DNA of 64,000 nt, from positions 211,850-275,849 of the forward strand of contig NZ_JAKLUA010000010.1 of the NCBI RefSeq assembly GCF_022012435.1, read 5' to 3'. The notes under the pieces are model-generated. The model did no database searches. It was not told the origin of the DNA and saw only the letters and a program-made list of their open reading frames with translations. Source of the stretch: Bradyrhizobium zhengyangense. GTDB lineage: Bacteria; Pseudomonadota; Alphaproteobacteria; Rhizobiales; Xanthobacteraceae. Below are positions 1 to 8,451 of this stretch, piece by piece. Every line of letters begins with the position of its first letter. Positions within the stretch are counted from its first letter, which is position 1. The translations under genes and the position numbers were made by a program.

Positions 1-73
1 AACCTAACAGCCGACGCAACTCGAATGAAAGCTTCGGATCGACGACGGCGTTTGTTACGCCGCAGCGCAAATT

Positions 74-1285
74 TCAGCGTGCCGGGGCGGCCGCGCCCAT
101 GATGGCCAGTGCGCGCCGGGGAACACCGGCGAGCAGCGGGCCGAACGCAATGGCAAAGCCCAGGAAGGCGACGATCCAGCCGCAGGCAGCGATGTGCAGC
201 AACGCGTCGCCATGTGCGGGCAGAACCACGGCAGCGACGCGCGCCAGTGCCGCGACGATGATCGCGACATAGATCACTTGTGTTGCCGGCGACGCCGTCA
301 GCGCCTGCCCGGTATGGCCGAGGCTCGCGCGCGTCATCACCGCGAGGGTCATGATTCCGGCCGCCCCCGTCATCCAGGCGTGAATGCCCGCGCTCGGCGG
401 CAGCACGCCAAAGCCGGCAAGGGCGCCGAGAAGGAAGCCCGATGGCACGAAGGCGTAGCCGACATGCAGGATCACAAGCAGCCGTTCACGTGCGGTGCGA
501 TCACCGGCCCATCGCGCCAGCCGTACCAGATGCAGCATACAGGCAAGCGCCATGACTACGCCTGTTATCGTGTTCAGCGGCATCACGATCCACGTCATCA
601 GCGCCAGCGCGCTCAATCCGATCACCACGCCGTCAAACCGTCCGAACGGCACCGGCACGCGGCCGGGATTGAACTTGACCAGCCAGTTGCGGGTGAAGCT
701 CGGAATGATGCGACCGCCGATCAGCGAGATCAGCAGCACGACCACACTGACGCCGATTCGGATGCTGATATCGGCCGCACCCCTGAAATGCGCTTCGAGA
801 TGGAAGGCGAAATTGCCTGACAGCAGCACCATCACGAGTCCCACGACAGGCAGATTCCGCCAATTGCCGCCGGCGATGATCTCGCGCGTTGCAGCCGCAA
901 CGACCAGCGCCAGGAAGGCGGCATCGACGGCAAGCGCAAACGCCCAGCCGATCTCGGCAGACAGCACGACCGCCGCACGTCCGGCGAGCCAGACCACCAC
1001 CAACGCGCCTAGCGACGTGCCCTGGATCGGCAGCCGCCCGGTCCAGTTCGGGATCGCGGTGAACAGGAACCCGGTGATGACGGCCGGCAGGAAGCCATAG
1101 AGCATCTCATGGACGTGCCAGTCCCGCGGCGCGAAGGCTGACGTCACCGACAGCTCGCCATAGAACATGGGCAACCAGACCAGGATCGACAGCGCGGCCT
1201 GAATGGCGGCAAACAGGAAGAAGGGCCGAAAGCTGTTCGCAAACAGCTGAAAGCCCTGGAAATTACGGGATCGAGCGCCAGCCAT
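74..1285 (-). CDS. nnrS: NnrS family heme/copper membrane protein
   Basis: The 403-residue product is almost entirely hydrophobic, with about ten to twelve membrane segments, starting with the SFRPFFLFAA segment near residue 18 that is typical of NnrS. NnrS proteins are inner-membrane heme- and copper-containing proteins linked to nitric oxide stress and denitrification. The gene is divergent from the nnrR-type regulator, and the 130-base gap between them holds a perfect TTGC-N6-GCAA palindrome. Low-oxygen or NO control is therefore likely. GGAG lies about eight bases before the ATG. Family assignment is confident; the molecular role of NnrS is only partly known. Confidence 0.88.
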   Translation of the reverse strand: MAGARSRNFQGFQLFANSFRPFFLFAAIQAALSILVWLPMFYGELSVTSAFAPRDWHVHEMLYGFLPAVITGFLFTAIPNWTGRLPIQGTSLGALVVVWLAGRAAVVLSAEIGWAFALAVDAAFLALVVAAATREIIAGGNWRNLPVVGLVMVLLSGNFAFHLEAHFRGAADISIRIGVSVVVLLISLIGGRIIPSFTRNWLVKFNPGRVPVPFGRFDGVVIGLSALALMTWIVMPLNTITGVVMALACMLHLVRLARWAGDRTARERLLVILHVGYAFVPSGFLLGALAGFGVLPPSAGIHAWMTGAAGIMTLAVMTRASLGHTGQALTASPATQVIYVAIIVAALARVAAVVLPAHGDALLHIAACGWIVAFLGFAIAFGPLLAGVPRRALAIMGAAAPAR

Positions 1286-1349
1286 GGGGACAACTCCAGC
1301 AGATTCAGACCGTTGTCTGGAAAAATACTGCTGCGCAGCCGGCGCGTTT

Positions 1350-1363
1350 TTGCGCTATCGCAA
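1350..1363. promoter_or_regulatory. FixK/NnrR-type box between nnrS and nnrR
   Basis: TTGCGCTATCGCAA fits the FixK-type pattern TTG(A/C)-N6-(T/G)CAA. Its centre is about 59 bases before the nnrR ATG and about 71 bases before the nnrS start, so it could serve both divergent promoters. Seen directly; the binding protein (FixK2 or NnrR itself) is inferred. Confidence 0.75.
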
Positions 1364-1415
1364 ACTGCCTGATGATTGCAGGTGCCATCACACTCCCTGA
1401 TGCCAAGGAGGCAGA

Positions 1416-2126
1416 ATGGCCAAAGTCGACACATCGCTGGTTGCGCATTTGCCGATGTTTGCGGGCGTCAAGCCTGATGACCTCGACGAGATCCTGCGCG
1501 AGGCCCGCTCTGCGCGCTATCCTAGGAACACCGCCATATTCGAGCAGGGCGCAGACGCACAGTCGTTCTTCCTGCTGCTGCATGGCCATGTCCGCGCGGC
1601 CAAGACCACGCCGACCGGCGAGCAGATCGTGGTGCGCTATGTCGCGCCTGGCGAGACCTTTGGGCTGGCGATGGCGATCGGAGCTGCGCACTATCCGGCA
1701 ACCGCGCTCGCTGTCGACGACAGCGTCGTCCTGATCTGGCCCACGTCTGCCTGGCCGCGTCTGGTCGAGCGGTTTCCCGCGCTTGCCGCCAACACAATGC
1801 AGACCGTCGGCAAGCGGCTGCAGGAGAGCCACACCCGTATCCTGGAAATGTCGACCCAGCAGGTCGAGCAACGCGTCGCACATGCGCTGCTGCGGCTCGC
1901 CAATCAATCCGGCAAGAAGCTCGACCATGGCATTGAGATCGACTTCCCGATCAGTCGCCAGGACATTGCTCAGATGACCGGCACTACGTTGCATACGGTC
2001 AGCCGCATCCTCAGCGGCTGGGAGAGCCAGGGTCTCGTCGAGAGCGGCCGGCAGCGCATCATCCTGCGCGAGCCGCACAAGATTGTCGTGCTGGCGGAGC
2101 GGAGCCCGGACAGCGGCGCCGCCTGA
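1416..2126 (+). CDS. nnrR: Crp/Fnr family transcription regulator, NnrR-like
   Basis: The 236-residue protein has a cyclic-nucleotide-binding-like beta barrel (about residues 12-130), a dimerisation helix (130-160) and a winged helix-turn-helix around residues 180-205 (ISRQDIAQMTGTTLHTVSR). It contains no cysteine, so it cannot hold an Fnr-type iron-sulfur cluster; this fits the NnrR/DNR-like branches that respond to nitrogen oxides. AAGGAGG precedes the ATG. The divergent nnrS and the nearby hemN, nirK and nirV support a role as the local activator of denitrification genes below FixK2, as known in Bradyrhizobium. The exact subfamily rests on context. Confidence 0.8.
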   Translation: MAKVDTSLVAHLPMFAGVKPDDLDEILREARSARYPRNTAIFEQGADAQSFFLLLHGHVRAAKTTPTGEQIVVRYVAPGETFGLAMAIGAAHYPATALAVDDSVVLIWPTSAWPRLVERFPALAANTMQTVGKRLQESHTRILEMSTQQVEQRVAHALLRLANQSGKKLDHGIEIDFPISRQDIAQMTGTTLHTVSRILSGWESQGLVESGRQRIILREPHKIVVLAERSPDSGAA

Positions 2127-2210
2127 CAATAGGAGTGAGGGCGCTTCCGCTTACGGCGAAAGCGCTGCCTCACCCGACATCCGCGCGCCCGGCGCAGATT
2201 TCGACCCACT

Positions 2211-2408
2211 TCACGCCGGCACACAATCGCTCAGCGCGGTCAGGAATTTGTCGCGGTCGATGCCATGCTCGCGGCAAGCGTCGTCCACGGTGTGGAAGGT
2301 CGCGATCGGACAGCCGACACAGGCCATCCTGAAGGCGAGGAACACCCGAATCGTGTGCGGCGCCGTGCGCATGATGTCATCGACCAAATCGTCGGATCCG
2401 AAGGGCAT
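2211..2408 (-). CDS. DUF1858 domain small protein
   Basis: A 65-residue protein starting MPFGSDDLVDDIM. It carries the DUF1858 signature: a short helical domain ending in a CxxCPIATFHT-type segment (ACVGCPIATFHTVDDAC). Such proteins often neighbour anaerobic metabolism and nitrogen-oxide genes; the two cysteines could bind a metal or a thiol partner, but no function is established. The frame is open further upstream to 2582, but that extension overlaps the hemN end and looks non-coding, so the ATG at 2408 is chosen. It lies downstream of hemN on the same strand, about 70 bases away, and may be co-transcribed. Confidence 0.8.
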   Translation of the reverse strand: MPFGSDDLVDDIMRTAPHTIRVFLAFRMACVGCPIATFHTVDDACREHGIDRDKFLTALSDCVPA

Positions 2409-2481
2409 GGACAACTCCGTTCCGACATGAAGATAGCGGGGTTGGCCGGAGGTTCTTTGTTGAAGCGCAAGCTGCTGGCGA

Positions 2482-3834
2482 CTACACAGCCCGGCTGTGC
2501 AGCTGCTTGCCCGGATCCAGATGCGCGTCGAATGCGGCGGCGACGCTGCGGACCAGGAAGCGCGAGTCGTTGGCGACCGCAAGACGGTCGCCGTCCAGTC
2601 TCACCACGCCGTCCGAGATCAGCGACTTGAGCCGCGACGCCGATTGCAGCATCTCCTTTGGCTCGGCGCCATGGCGCGCGCAGATGTCGCCGAGATCGAC
2701 GCCGAACTCGCACATGATCCGTTCGATGATGTCAGCGCGCAGCCGGTCGTCGTCCGTAAGCCCATAGCCCTTCGCGGTGGCGAGGCGACCCGCTGCGATG
2801 CTCTGCTGATAGGCGCCGATCTGCACCTCGTTCTGGACGTAGCCCTGCGGCAGGTGTCCGATGGCGCTGGCGCCGAAGCCGAGCAGGACCTCGCCCTTGT
2901 CGGTGGTATAGCCTTGGAAGTTGCGCCGCAGCGTCCCCTGCTCGTAGGCCACGGCCATAGCGTCCTCAGGTCTTGCGAAATGGTCGAGGCCAATCTGCAC
3001 GTAGCCGGCCTCCTTCAGCGCGTTGGCGATGGCGCAGGCCTGGTCGTGGCGTGCGAGACCGTCCGGCAAATGGGCCTCGTTGATCATGCGCTGGTGCCGC
3101 TTGAAACTTGGCACATGTGCGTAGCCGAACACGGAGAATCGATCGGGCGCGAGTTCGAGCGAGCGTCGCACCGTATCCAGGCAGGATGCGATGGTCTGGT
3201 GCGGCAGACCGTAGATCAGATCGAAATTGATTCCCCCGATACCGGCCTGCCGGAGCATATCGACGACGGAGGCGGTCTGCTCATAACTTTGGACACGGTT
3301 GATCGCGCGCTGCACGAGGGGATCGAAACTCTGCACGCCGAGGCTGGCGCGGTTGACGCCGGAGAGCCGCATGGCCTCGACCATCTCTGCGGTCAATGTG
3401 CGCGGGTCGATCTCGACCGCGATCTCAGCCGAGGGCAGCACGAAGAAGGCTTGGCGCATCGCTGCCATCACTTCCGCAAAGGCCTCCGGCGCCATGATCG
3501 TCGGCGTACCGCCGCCGAAATGGATATGCTCGACCTTGATGCGGCGGCCGATGGTATCAGCGACCAGCGTGACCTCGCTGAGGAGGGTCCGCTGATAGGC
3601 AGCGACAAGCTCATCGCGGCGGACGATCTGGGTATGGCAGCCGCAGTACCAGCACATCTCGCGGCAGAACGGCACGTGCAGATAGAGCGATGCACTGGCG
3701 CCTGAGGGAAGCTCGGACAGCCAGCGTGAGTAGGTGTCGGCACCGATCTCCGGCGAGAAGTGCGGGGCGGTCGGATAGCTCGTGTAGCGCGGCAATCTCT
3801 CTTCGCCATAGCTCGCCGCGAGGTCGGTCCTCAT
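2482..3834 (-). CDS. hemN: Oxygen-independent coproporphyrinogen III oxidase
   Basis: A 450-residue radical SAM enzyme. The cluster-binding CX3CX2C motif with the extra cysteine typical of HemN is at residues 57-66 (CREMCWYCGC), and FGGGTPTIM follows as the SAM-binding glycine segment. It converts coproporphyrinogen III to protoporphyrinogen IX without oxygen, which heme-rich anaerobic respiration needs. Length matches the bacterial HemN family (about 450). The divergent intergenic region to the small gene at 3995 contains a perfect FixK-type box. In Bradyrhizobium, from memory, the hemN copy next to nirK is called hemN2. Confidence 0.95.
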   Translation of the reverse strand: MRTDLAASYGEERLPRYTSYPTAPHFSPEIGADTYSRWLSELPSGASASLYLHVPFCREMCWYCGCHTQIVRRDELVAAYQRTLLSEVTLVADTIGRRIKVEHIHFGGGTPTIMAPEAFAEVMAAMRQAFFVLPSAEIAVEIDPRTLTAEMVEAMRLSGVNRASLGVQSFDPLVQRAINRVQSYEQTASVVDMLRQAGIGGINFDLIYGLPHQTIASCLDTVRRSLELAPDRFSVFGYAHVPSFKRHQRMINEAHLPDGLARHDQACAIANALKEAGYVQIGLDHFARPEDAMAVAYEQGTLRRNFQGYTTDKGEVLLGFGASAIGHLPQGYVQNEVQIGAYQQSIAAGRLATAKGYGLTDDDRLRADIIERIMCEFGVDLGDICARHGAEPKEMLQSASRLKSLISDGVVRLDGDRLAVANDSRFLVRSVAAAFDAHLDPGKQLHSRAV

Positions 3835-3918
3835 ATCTTACCCATTCGTAAAATTGACGCTGCATGCAGCCGCAGCAACCCTGGATACAGAGAATGACCC
3901 GTTTTCCACCAGACGACC

Positions 3919-3932
3919 TTGCGCTTGCGCAA
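3919..3932. promoter_or_regulatory. FixK-type box upstream of hemN
   Basis: TTGCGCTTGCGCAA is a perfect TTGC-N6-GCAA palindrome. It sits about 85 bases upstream of the hemN start and about 69 bases upstream of the divergent small gene at 3995, so both could be microaerobically induced. Confidence 0.8.
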
Positions 3933-3994
3933 AGTGCGGGCGCCGGATCGCGACCAGTGTGGCGTTTAATCATCATCCCCTTGGGAGATAGCCG

Positions 3995-4201
3995 ATGGCG
4001 TCGTTTGCGCTCGACCTCGTTCTCTGGCTAGCCGGTATCCGTGGCCACATCCCGCGCTTCGACGACTTCCGTCCCGTCCCCGTCGCGCCCACCGCCGGCG
4101 CAAATCGTCTCGTGCACACGCTGGTCATCGTGGCTGCCGTGCTCGCCATGCTGTCGCTCGCGGTCTGGGGTACCGTCTGGATTGCGATCGAGATTCTCTA
4201 A
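3995..4201 (+). CDS. Small single-pass membrane protein, unknown function
   Basis: A 68-residue protein with one clear membrane helix near the C-terminus (about residues 40-66, LVHTLVIVAAVLAMLSLAVW) and a hydrophobic N-terminus with an Arg/Pro/Asp-containing middle. GGGAG lies just before the ATG. It sits between hemN and nirK and is preceded by a perfect FixK-type box, which suggests expression under low oxygen and a role at the membrane in respiration or denitrification. I do not recognise a family. Coding potential is supported by the RBS, the context and normal codon use. Confidence 0.65.
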   Translation: MASFALDLVLWLAGIRGHIPRFDDFRPVPVAPTAGANRLVHTLVIVAAVLAMLSLAVWGTVWIAIEIL

Positions 4202-4269
4202 TCGGCGCATCCAGCTACGCGCTTCGGTCCACCCTTAAGGGATTCACCGGAGGCGAATCCGGCAAAAGC

Positions 4270-4283
4270 TTGTCGCAGCGCAA
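4270..4283 (+). promoter_or_regulatory. Near-consensus FixK/NnrR box upstream of nirK
   Basis: TTGTCGCAGCGCAA matches TTG-N8-CAA and differs from TTG(A/C)-N6-(T/G)CAA by one base (T at position 4). Its centre is about 75 bases before the chosen nirK ATG at 4352, a usual distance for an activator site. Confidence 0.65.
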
Positions 4284-4351
4284 ACACGATTGCCGCAACA
4301 GGCGCAGACTGCATCCGTCATCAAACGCTTTTCAGATGAAGGATGCTTCCG

Positions 4352-5449
4352 ATGTTTACCCGCAGAGCCGCATTGATCAGCGCCGCCGCGACCGCGCTGA
4401 TGCTGGCAGCGCCCGCTTTCGCCGCCAACGACCTCAACCTGCCGCGGCAGAAGGTGGAGCTGGTCGCCCCGCCCTTCGTGCATGCGCACGAGCAGGCGAC
4501 CAAGCAGGGCCCCAAGATCATGGAGTTCACGCTCACCATCGAGGAGAAGAAGGTCGTCATCGACGAGAAGGGCACCACCTTCCAGGCCATGACGTTCAAC
4601 GGCTCGATGCCGGGCCCGCTGATGGTCGTGCATGAGGGCGACTATGTCGAAGTGACGCTGGTCAATCCCTCGACCAACTCCATGCCGCACAATATCGACT
4701 TCCACTCCGCGACTGGCGCGCTCGGCGGCGCCGCGCTCACTTTGATCAATCCCGGTGAGCAGGTCGTATTGCGCTGGAAGGCCACGCGGACCGGCGTGTT
4801 CGTCTATCACTGCGCTCCCGGCGGCCCGATGATTCCCTGGCACGTCGTCTCCGGCATGAACGGCGCCGTGATGGTGCTGCCGCGCGACGGACTGAACGAC
4901 GGCAAGGGCCACGCGCTGAAATACGACAAGGTCTATTATATCGGCGAGCAGGACATGTACGTGCCGCGCGACGAGAAGGGCAATTTCAAATCCTACGACT
5001 CGCCGGGCGAAGCCTTCACCGACACTGAAGAGGTGATGAAGAAGCTCATCCCGTCCCACGTCGTGTTCAACGGCAAGGTCGGCGCCCTCACCGGCAAGAA
5101 CGCGCTGACGGCGAATGTCGGCGAGAACGTCCTGATCGTGCATTCGCAGGCCAACCGCGACAGCCGTCCGCACCTGATCGGCGGCCACGGCGATTATGTC
5201 TGGGAGACCGGAAAATTCTCCAATGCGCCGGAGACCGGGCTCGAGACCTGGTTCATCCGCGGCGGCTCCGCGGGAGCGGCGATGTACAAGTTCCTGCAAC
5301 CCGGCATCTACGCCTATGTCACGCATAATCTGATCGAAGCTGCCGACCTCGGCGCCACCGCCCACTTCAAGATCGAGGGCAAGTGGAACGACGATCTGAT
5401 GACCCAGGTGAAGGCGCCTGCGGAGATACCGCCCGCCAGCACCAACTAG
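4352..5449 (+). CDS. nirK: Copper-containing nitrite reductase
   Basis: A 365-residue periplasmic enzyme that reduces nitrite to nitric oxide, the committing step of denitrification. The N-terminus MFTRRAALISAAATALM ending in APAFAA is a twin-arginine-type signal peptide. Type 1 copper ligands are visible as H113, C154, H164 and M169; type 2 ligands as H118, H153 and H325; D116 is the catalytic aspartate (in PHNIDFH), and the second active-site histidine lies in RPHLIGGHGD (274-280). An ATG nine bases upstream is in frame, but AAGGA is spaced correctly for the ATG at 4352. Two cupredoxin domains, normal length, no missing residue. Confidence 0.97.
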   Translation: MFTRRAALISAAATALMLAAPAFAANDLNLPRQKVELVAPPFVHAHEQATKQGPKIMEFTLTIEEKKVVIDEKGTTFQAMTFNGSMPGPLMVVHEGDYVEVTLVNPSTNSMPHNIDFHSATGALGGAALTLINPGEQVVLRWKATRTGVFVYHCAPGGPMIPWHVVSGMNGAVMVLPRDGLNDGKGHALKYDKVYYIGEQDMYVPRDEKGNFKSYDSPGEAFTDTEEVMKKLIPSHVVFNGKVGALTGKNALTANVGENVLIVHSQANRDSRPHLIGGHGDYVWETGKFSNAPETGLETWFIRGGSAGAAMYKFLQPGIYAYVTHNLIEAADLGATAHFKIEGKWNDDLMTQVKAPAEIPPASTN

Positions 5450-5458
5450 AGGCGACAA

Positions 5459-5480
5459 GGGGCCGGCCGTTACCGGCCCC
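5459..5480 (+). terminator. Hairpin between nirK and nirV
   Basis: GGGGCCGG and CCGGCCCC form an 8-bp stem around a six-base loop directly after nirK, without a strong T-run. It could be a partial terminator or an mRNA-stabilising structure that keeps nirK transcript above nirV. Confidence 0.45.
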
Positions 5481-5500
5481 TCCTCGTTCGGGGAACGACC

Positions 5501-6376
5501 ATGCTGATTGCATTCAAGCTCAAATTGCTGCTCGCCTGCGCGGCCGGCTTCGCAGGACCGCTGGCCGTTGCGCCACTGGTTTCCGAGATGACAACGCACG
5601 ACGCGCAAGGCGAGCCTGCGATCGTCGAGATTGCCGCGGGCAGCTTCGCCTACCGCGAGGCCGGCGATTTCACCCGCGCCGGGCAGCAGGCCGAGGCACC
5701 GCTGCACACATTGCAATTCACGAAGCCGCTCCATGTCATGCGCGAGCAGGTCTCCTCGGCCGACTACCAGCTTTGCGTGCAGGATGGCGAATGCCGCGCG
5801 CTTGATCGCGGCGTCGCGATTGCGCCCGACCGTCCTGCGGTACAGGTGAGCTGGCACGATGCGCAGGCATATGCGAGCTGGCTGTCGCGCAAGACCGGCC
5901 ACCATTACCGCCTGCCGAGCGACGCCGAATGGGCTTTTGCGGCGGGCTCGCGCTTCAAGGACGATGGCGCGCCCGCGGACGCGGACAATCCGGCAAAGCG
6001 CTGGATCAGCCGCTACGAGCGCGAATCCGAGCGCGACCTTTCCGACACCACGGCCTATCCGTTCGGCAAGTTCGGCCTCAACGAGCGTGGCGTGTCCGAC
6101 GTCGCCGGCAATGTCTGGGAGTGGACTTCAACCTGCTTCGTGCGCTCGCGCGTCGATGCATCAGGTAACGCCGGCCGCCCGACGGTGAATTGCGGCGTAC
6201 GCATCGCCGAAGGCGCGCACCGCGCCTACGTCACCGACTTCATCCGCGACGCACGCGCCGGCGGCTGCGCACAGGGCGTGCCGCCCGCCAATCTCGGTTT
6301 TCGTTTGGTCCGCGAGGAGCGGTCATGGGTGGCGAACGTGTCGGCGCGGTGGGGCAAAGTGTGGGCGAGGTCGTAG
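5501..6376 (+). CDS. nirV: NirV, formylglycine-generating-enzyme-like protein
   Basis: A 291-residue protein with a hydrophobic N-terminal signal segment (about residues 5-28) followed by one SUMF1/FGE-sulfatase-type domain. Family hallmarks are VSWHDAQAYASWLSRKTGH, YRLPSDAEWAFAA, VSDVAGNVWEWTSTCF and the C-terminal NLGFRLVRE. NirV genes commonly follow nirK in proteobacteria. The role is unproven; the fold suggests a periplasmic maturation or accessory factor. It lies 51 bases downstream of nirK behind a hairpin and is probably co-transcribed. Both classical FGE active-site cysteines are not obviously conserved, so formylglycine formation should not be assumed. Confidence 0.85.
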   Translation: MLIAFKLKLLLACAAGFAGPLAVAPLVSEMTTHDAQGEPAIVEIAAGSFAYREAGDFTRAGQQAEAPLHTLQFTKPLHVMREQVSSADYQLCVQDGECRALDRGVAIAPDRPAVQVSWHDAQAYASWLSRKTGHHYRLPSDAEWAFAAGSRFKDDGAPADADNPAKRWISRYERESERDLSDTTAYPFGKFGLNERGVSDVAGNVWEWTSTCFVRSRVDASGNAGRPTVNCGVRIAEGAHRAYVTDFIRDARAGGCAQGVPPANLGFRLVREERSWVANVSARWGKVWARS

Positions 6377-6381
6377 CCGCC

Positions 6382-6402
6382 TAGCCCGGATGGAGCGCAG
6401 CG
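6382..6402. repeat. Half copy of a TAGCCCGGATGGA dispersed repeat
   Basis: TAGCCCGGATGGAGCGCAGCG occurs here as a single arm between nirV and the acetyltransferase gene. The same core forms both arms of the palindromic element at 63303-63420. Confidence 0.7.
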
Positions 6403-6405
6403 AGG

Positions 6406-7041
6406 TCAAATTGCGCGCGCGAACATGCGAAATCCGGGCGCTCCGATGATCGCCTCGAAGGCGGGGTCTCGCTTCTCTTCCGCAAAGGCAAAACCGGCCT
6501 TGGCATAAGCCCGCTCTGCGGGCTCGTTGCCGATCAGGAACGAGATCGTTGCGCGATTAAATCCAGCCGTCCGCCCCTTCTCGAGCGCCTGCGCGATCAG
6601 TGCCTGCACGAGGCCGCGGCCGCGATAGGCGGGATCGGTCGCGACATGCTCGATCATCCAGTCACCCTCGCCGCCTTGAACCCAGCAGTCCCGGACATAG
6701 GCGCCGCGTCGGCGGATGGCCTCCAGCTCGGACGCAGTCAACCCAGTCGCTGCGCCGACCTCCGCGATCGCAGCCCACGCCGCCGGGCCGGTGCCGGCCG
6801 CAGGCACGGCACAGAGCGCAGCGGCGGGTTTGTCATCGCATTCCGCGATCAGGAAGTTCTGATAATGCCACATCGACACGGCCTGTGCGGTCGCGATACG
6901 CGCGATGAAATCGCGGCACTGCTGTTCCGGCCAGCCCAGCGCAATGTCGAACCAGCCGCGCGGCCGGTGGCCGCGCTGCGATGGCAGGATGGTTCTGGCG
7001 ATGAAATCGGCATCGTCGGGACGCGCAGACCGTATCGTCAT
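6406..7041 (-). CDS. GNAT family N-acetyltransferase
   Basis: A 211-residue protein with a C-terminal GNAT fold: the acetyl-CoA pyrophosphate-binding segment DPAYRGRGLVQALIAQALEKG (about residues 136-156) and the later NEPAERAYAKAGFAFAEEKRD segment are typical. The substrate cannot be read from the sequence. The N-terminal 100 residues carry the acceptor-specific part. The gene ends immediately beside a half repeat and is convergent with nirV, so it is probably not part of the denitrification unit. Confidence 0.85.
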   Translation of the reverse strand: MTIRSARPDDADFIARTILPSQRGHRPRGWFDIALGWPEQQCRDFIARIATAQAVSMWHYQNFLIAECDDKPAAALCAVPAAGTGPAAWAAIAEVGAATGLTASELEAIRRRGAYVRDCWVQGGEGDWMIEHVATDPAYRGRGLVQALIAQALEKGRTAGFNRATISFLIGNEPAERAYAKAGFAFAEEKRDPAFEAIIGAPGFRMFARAI

Positions 7042-7063
7042 GCGCGCCCCCTTTGCCAGGACC

Positions 7064-7714
7064 TTACGTGTTCTTCAGCGCGACGCGGAATTCGGCTTCG
7101 GTCTTGGCCTTGACCTCATCGAGCGTGACGCCGTCGGCGAGCTCGATCAGAGCCATGCCGCCGTCCCCGTGCTTGTCGATGGTGAAGACGGCGAGATCGG
7201 TCACGACCATGTCGACGACGCGCTCGCCGGTCAGCGGCAGATTGCACTTCTTCAGGAGCTTGGCGCCGTCCTTGGCCGAATGCTCCATCACGACGACGAC
7301 GCGCTTGACGCCGGCGACGAGGTCCATCGCGCCGCCCATGCCCTTGACCATCTTGCCGGGGATCATCCAGTTGGCGAGGTCGCCGTTCTGGGCCACCTGC
7401 ATGGCGCCGAGGATCGACAGATCCATGTGGCCGCCGCGGATCATGCCGAAGGAATCCGCGCTGGAGAAATAAGAGGTCGACGGCAGCTCGCTCACGGTCT
7501 GCTTGCCGGCGTTGATGAGATCGGCATCTTCCTCGCCCTCATAGGGGAACGGGCCCATGCCGAGCATGCCGTTCTCGCTCTGCAGGCTGACGTCGACGCC
7601 ATCGGGGATGTAGTTCGAGACCAGCGTCGGGATACCGATGCCGAGATTGACGTAATAGCCGTCACGCAATTCCTTCGCGGCGCGCGCGGCCATCTGTTCG
7701 CGGGTCCAGGCCAT
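7064..7714 (-). CDS. scoB: 3-oxoacid CoA-transferase subunit B
   Basis: A 216-residue beta subunit of a class I CoA-transferase. The catalytic glutamate lies in SENGMLGMGP (about residues 42-51), the covalent CoA-thioester site of the family, and GGHMDLSILGAMQV is also conserved. With the upstream subunit it would move CoA from succinyl-CoA to acetoacetate or a related 3-oxoacid. The start codon overlaps the stop of subunit A by one base (TGATG), which points to translational coupling and equal stoichiometry. Confidence 0.94.
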   Translation of the reverse strand: MAWTREQMAARAAKELRDGYYVNLGIGIPTLVSNYIPDGVDVSLQSENGMLGMGPFPYEGEEDADLINAGKQTVSELPSTSYFSSADSFGMIRGGHMDLSILGAMQVAQNGDLANWMIPGKMVKGMGGAMDLVAGVKRVVVVMEHSAKDGAKLLKKCNLPLTGERVVDMVVTDLAVFTIDKHGDGGMALIELADGVTLDEVKAKTEAEFRVALKNT

Positions 7715-8451
7715 CAGATTTCTACTCCTGTTCCGGCCGCGGGCGCGCTCGACGGGCGCGGGCGGGTGTTGCGGAATTCGATGCGCTTCTTGGCCGTGCC
7801 GACCTCGACGATGCGCTTCACGAAAATGCCGGGCGTGTGGATGTGATCAGGGTTGAGTTCACCGGCGGGAACCAGGTGCTCGACCTCGGCCACGGTGATC
7901 TTCGCGGCGGTCGCCATCATCGGGTTAAAGTTGCGCGCGGTCTTGCGGTAGATCAGGTTGCCGGCGGTGTCGCCCTTCCAGGCGTGCACGATGGCGAGGT
8001 CGGCGAACAGGCCGCGCTCCATCAGGTACTTCTCGCCGTCGAACTCCTTCACTTCCTTGCCTTCGGCGATCAGCGTGCCGACACCGGTCTTGGTGTAGAA
8101 GGCCGGGATGCCGGCGCCGCCGGCGCGGATGCGCTCAGCCAGCGTGCCCTGCGGGTTGAATTCGAGTTCCAGCTCGCCGGCGAGGAATTGCTGGGCGAAC
8201 AGCTTGTTCTCGCCGACATAGGACGAGATCATCTTCTTGATCTGGCGGGTTTCCAGGAGGCGCGAGAGCCCGATGCCGTCGACGCCGGCATTGTTCGAGA
8301 CGACCGTCAGACCCTTCACGCCGGAGTCGCGGATCGCATCGGACAGCGATTCGGCGATGCCGCAGAGGCCGAAGCCACCCGACATGATCATCATGTTGTC
8401 CTTCAGAACGCCCTCGAGCGCCGACTTGGCGTCGGGATAGACCTTGTTCAT
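7714..8451 (-). CDS. scoA: 3-oxoacid CoA-transferase subunit A
   Basis: A 245-residue alpha subunit with the family glycine motif MSGGFGLCGIAE near the N-terminus (residues 23-34), VSNNAGVDGIGL and GGAGIPAFYT. It forms a heterodimer or heterotetramer with the adjacent subunit B. Substrate assignment to acetoacetate/succinate is by overall similarity; other short 3-oxoacids are possible. It is the first gene of a two-gene operon; no clear regulator adjoins it. The 280 bases upstream to the AsmA gene hold the two divergent promoters and no recognisable gene. Confidence 0.94.
   Translation of the reverse strand: MNKVYPDAKSALEGVLKDNMMIMSGGFGLCGIAESLSDAIRDSGVKGLTVVSNNAGVDGIGLSRLLETRQIKKMISSYVGENKLFAQQFLAGELELEFNPQGTLAERIRAGGAGIPAFYTKTGVGTLIAEGKEVKEFDGEKYLMERGLFADLAIVHAWKGDTAGNLIYRKTARNFNPMMATAAKITVAEVEHLVPAGELNPDHIHTPGIFVKRIVEVGTAKKRIEFRNTRPRPSSAPAAGTGVEI

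Noticed and set aside
4244..5905. 553-codon minus-strand frame opposite nirK
   Set aside because: Antisense shadow across nirK and the nirV start; no domain.
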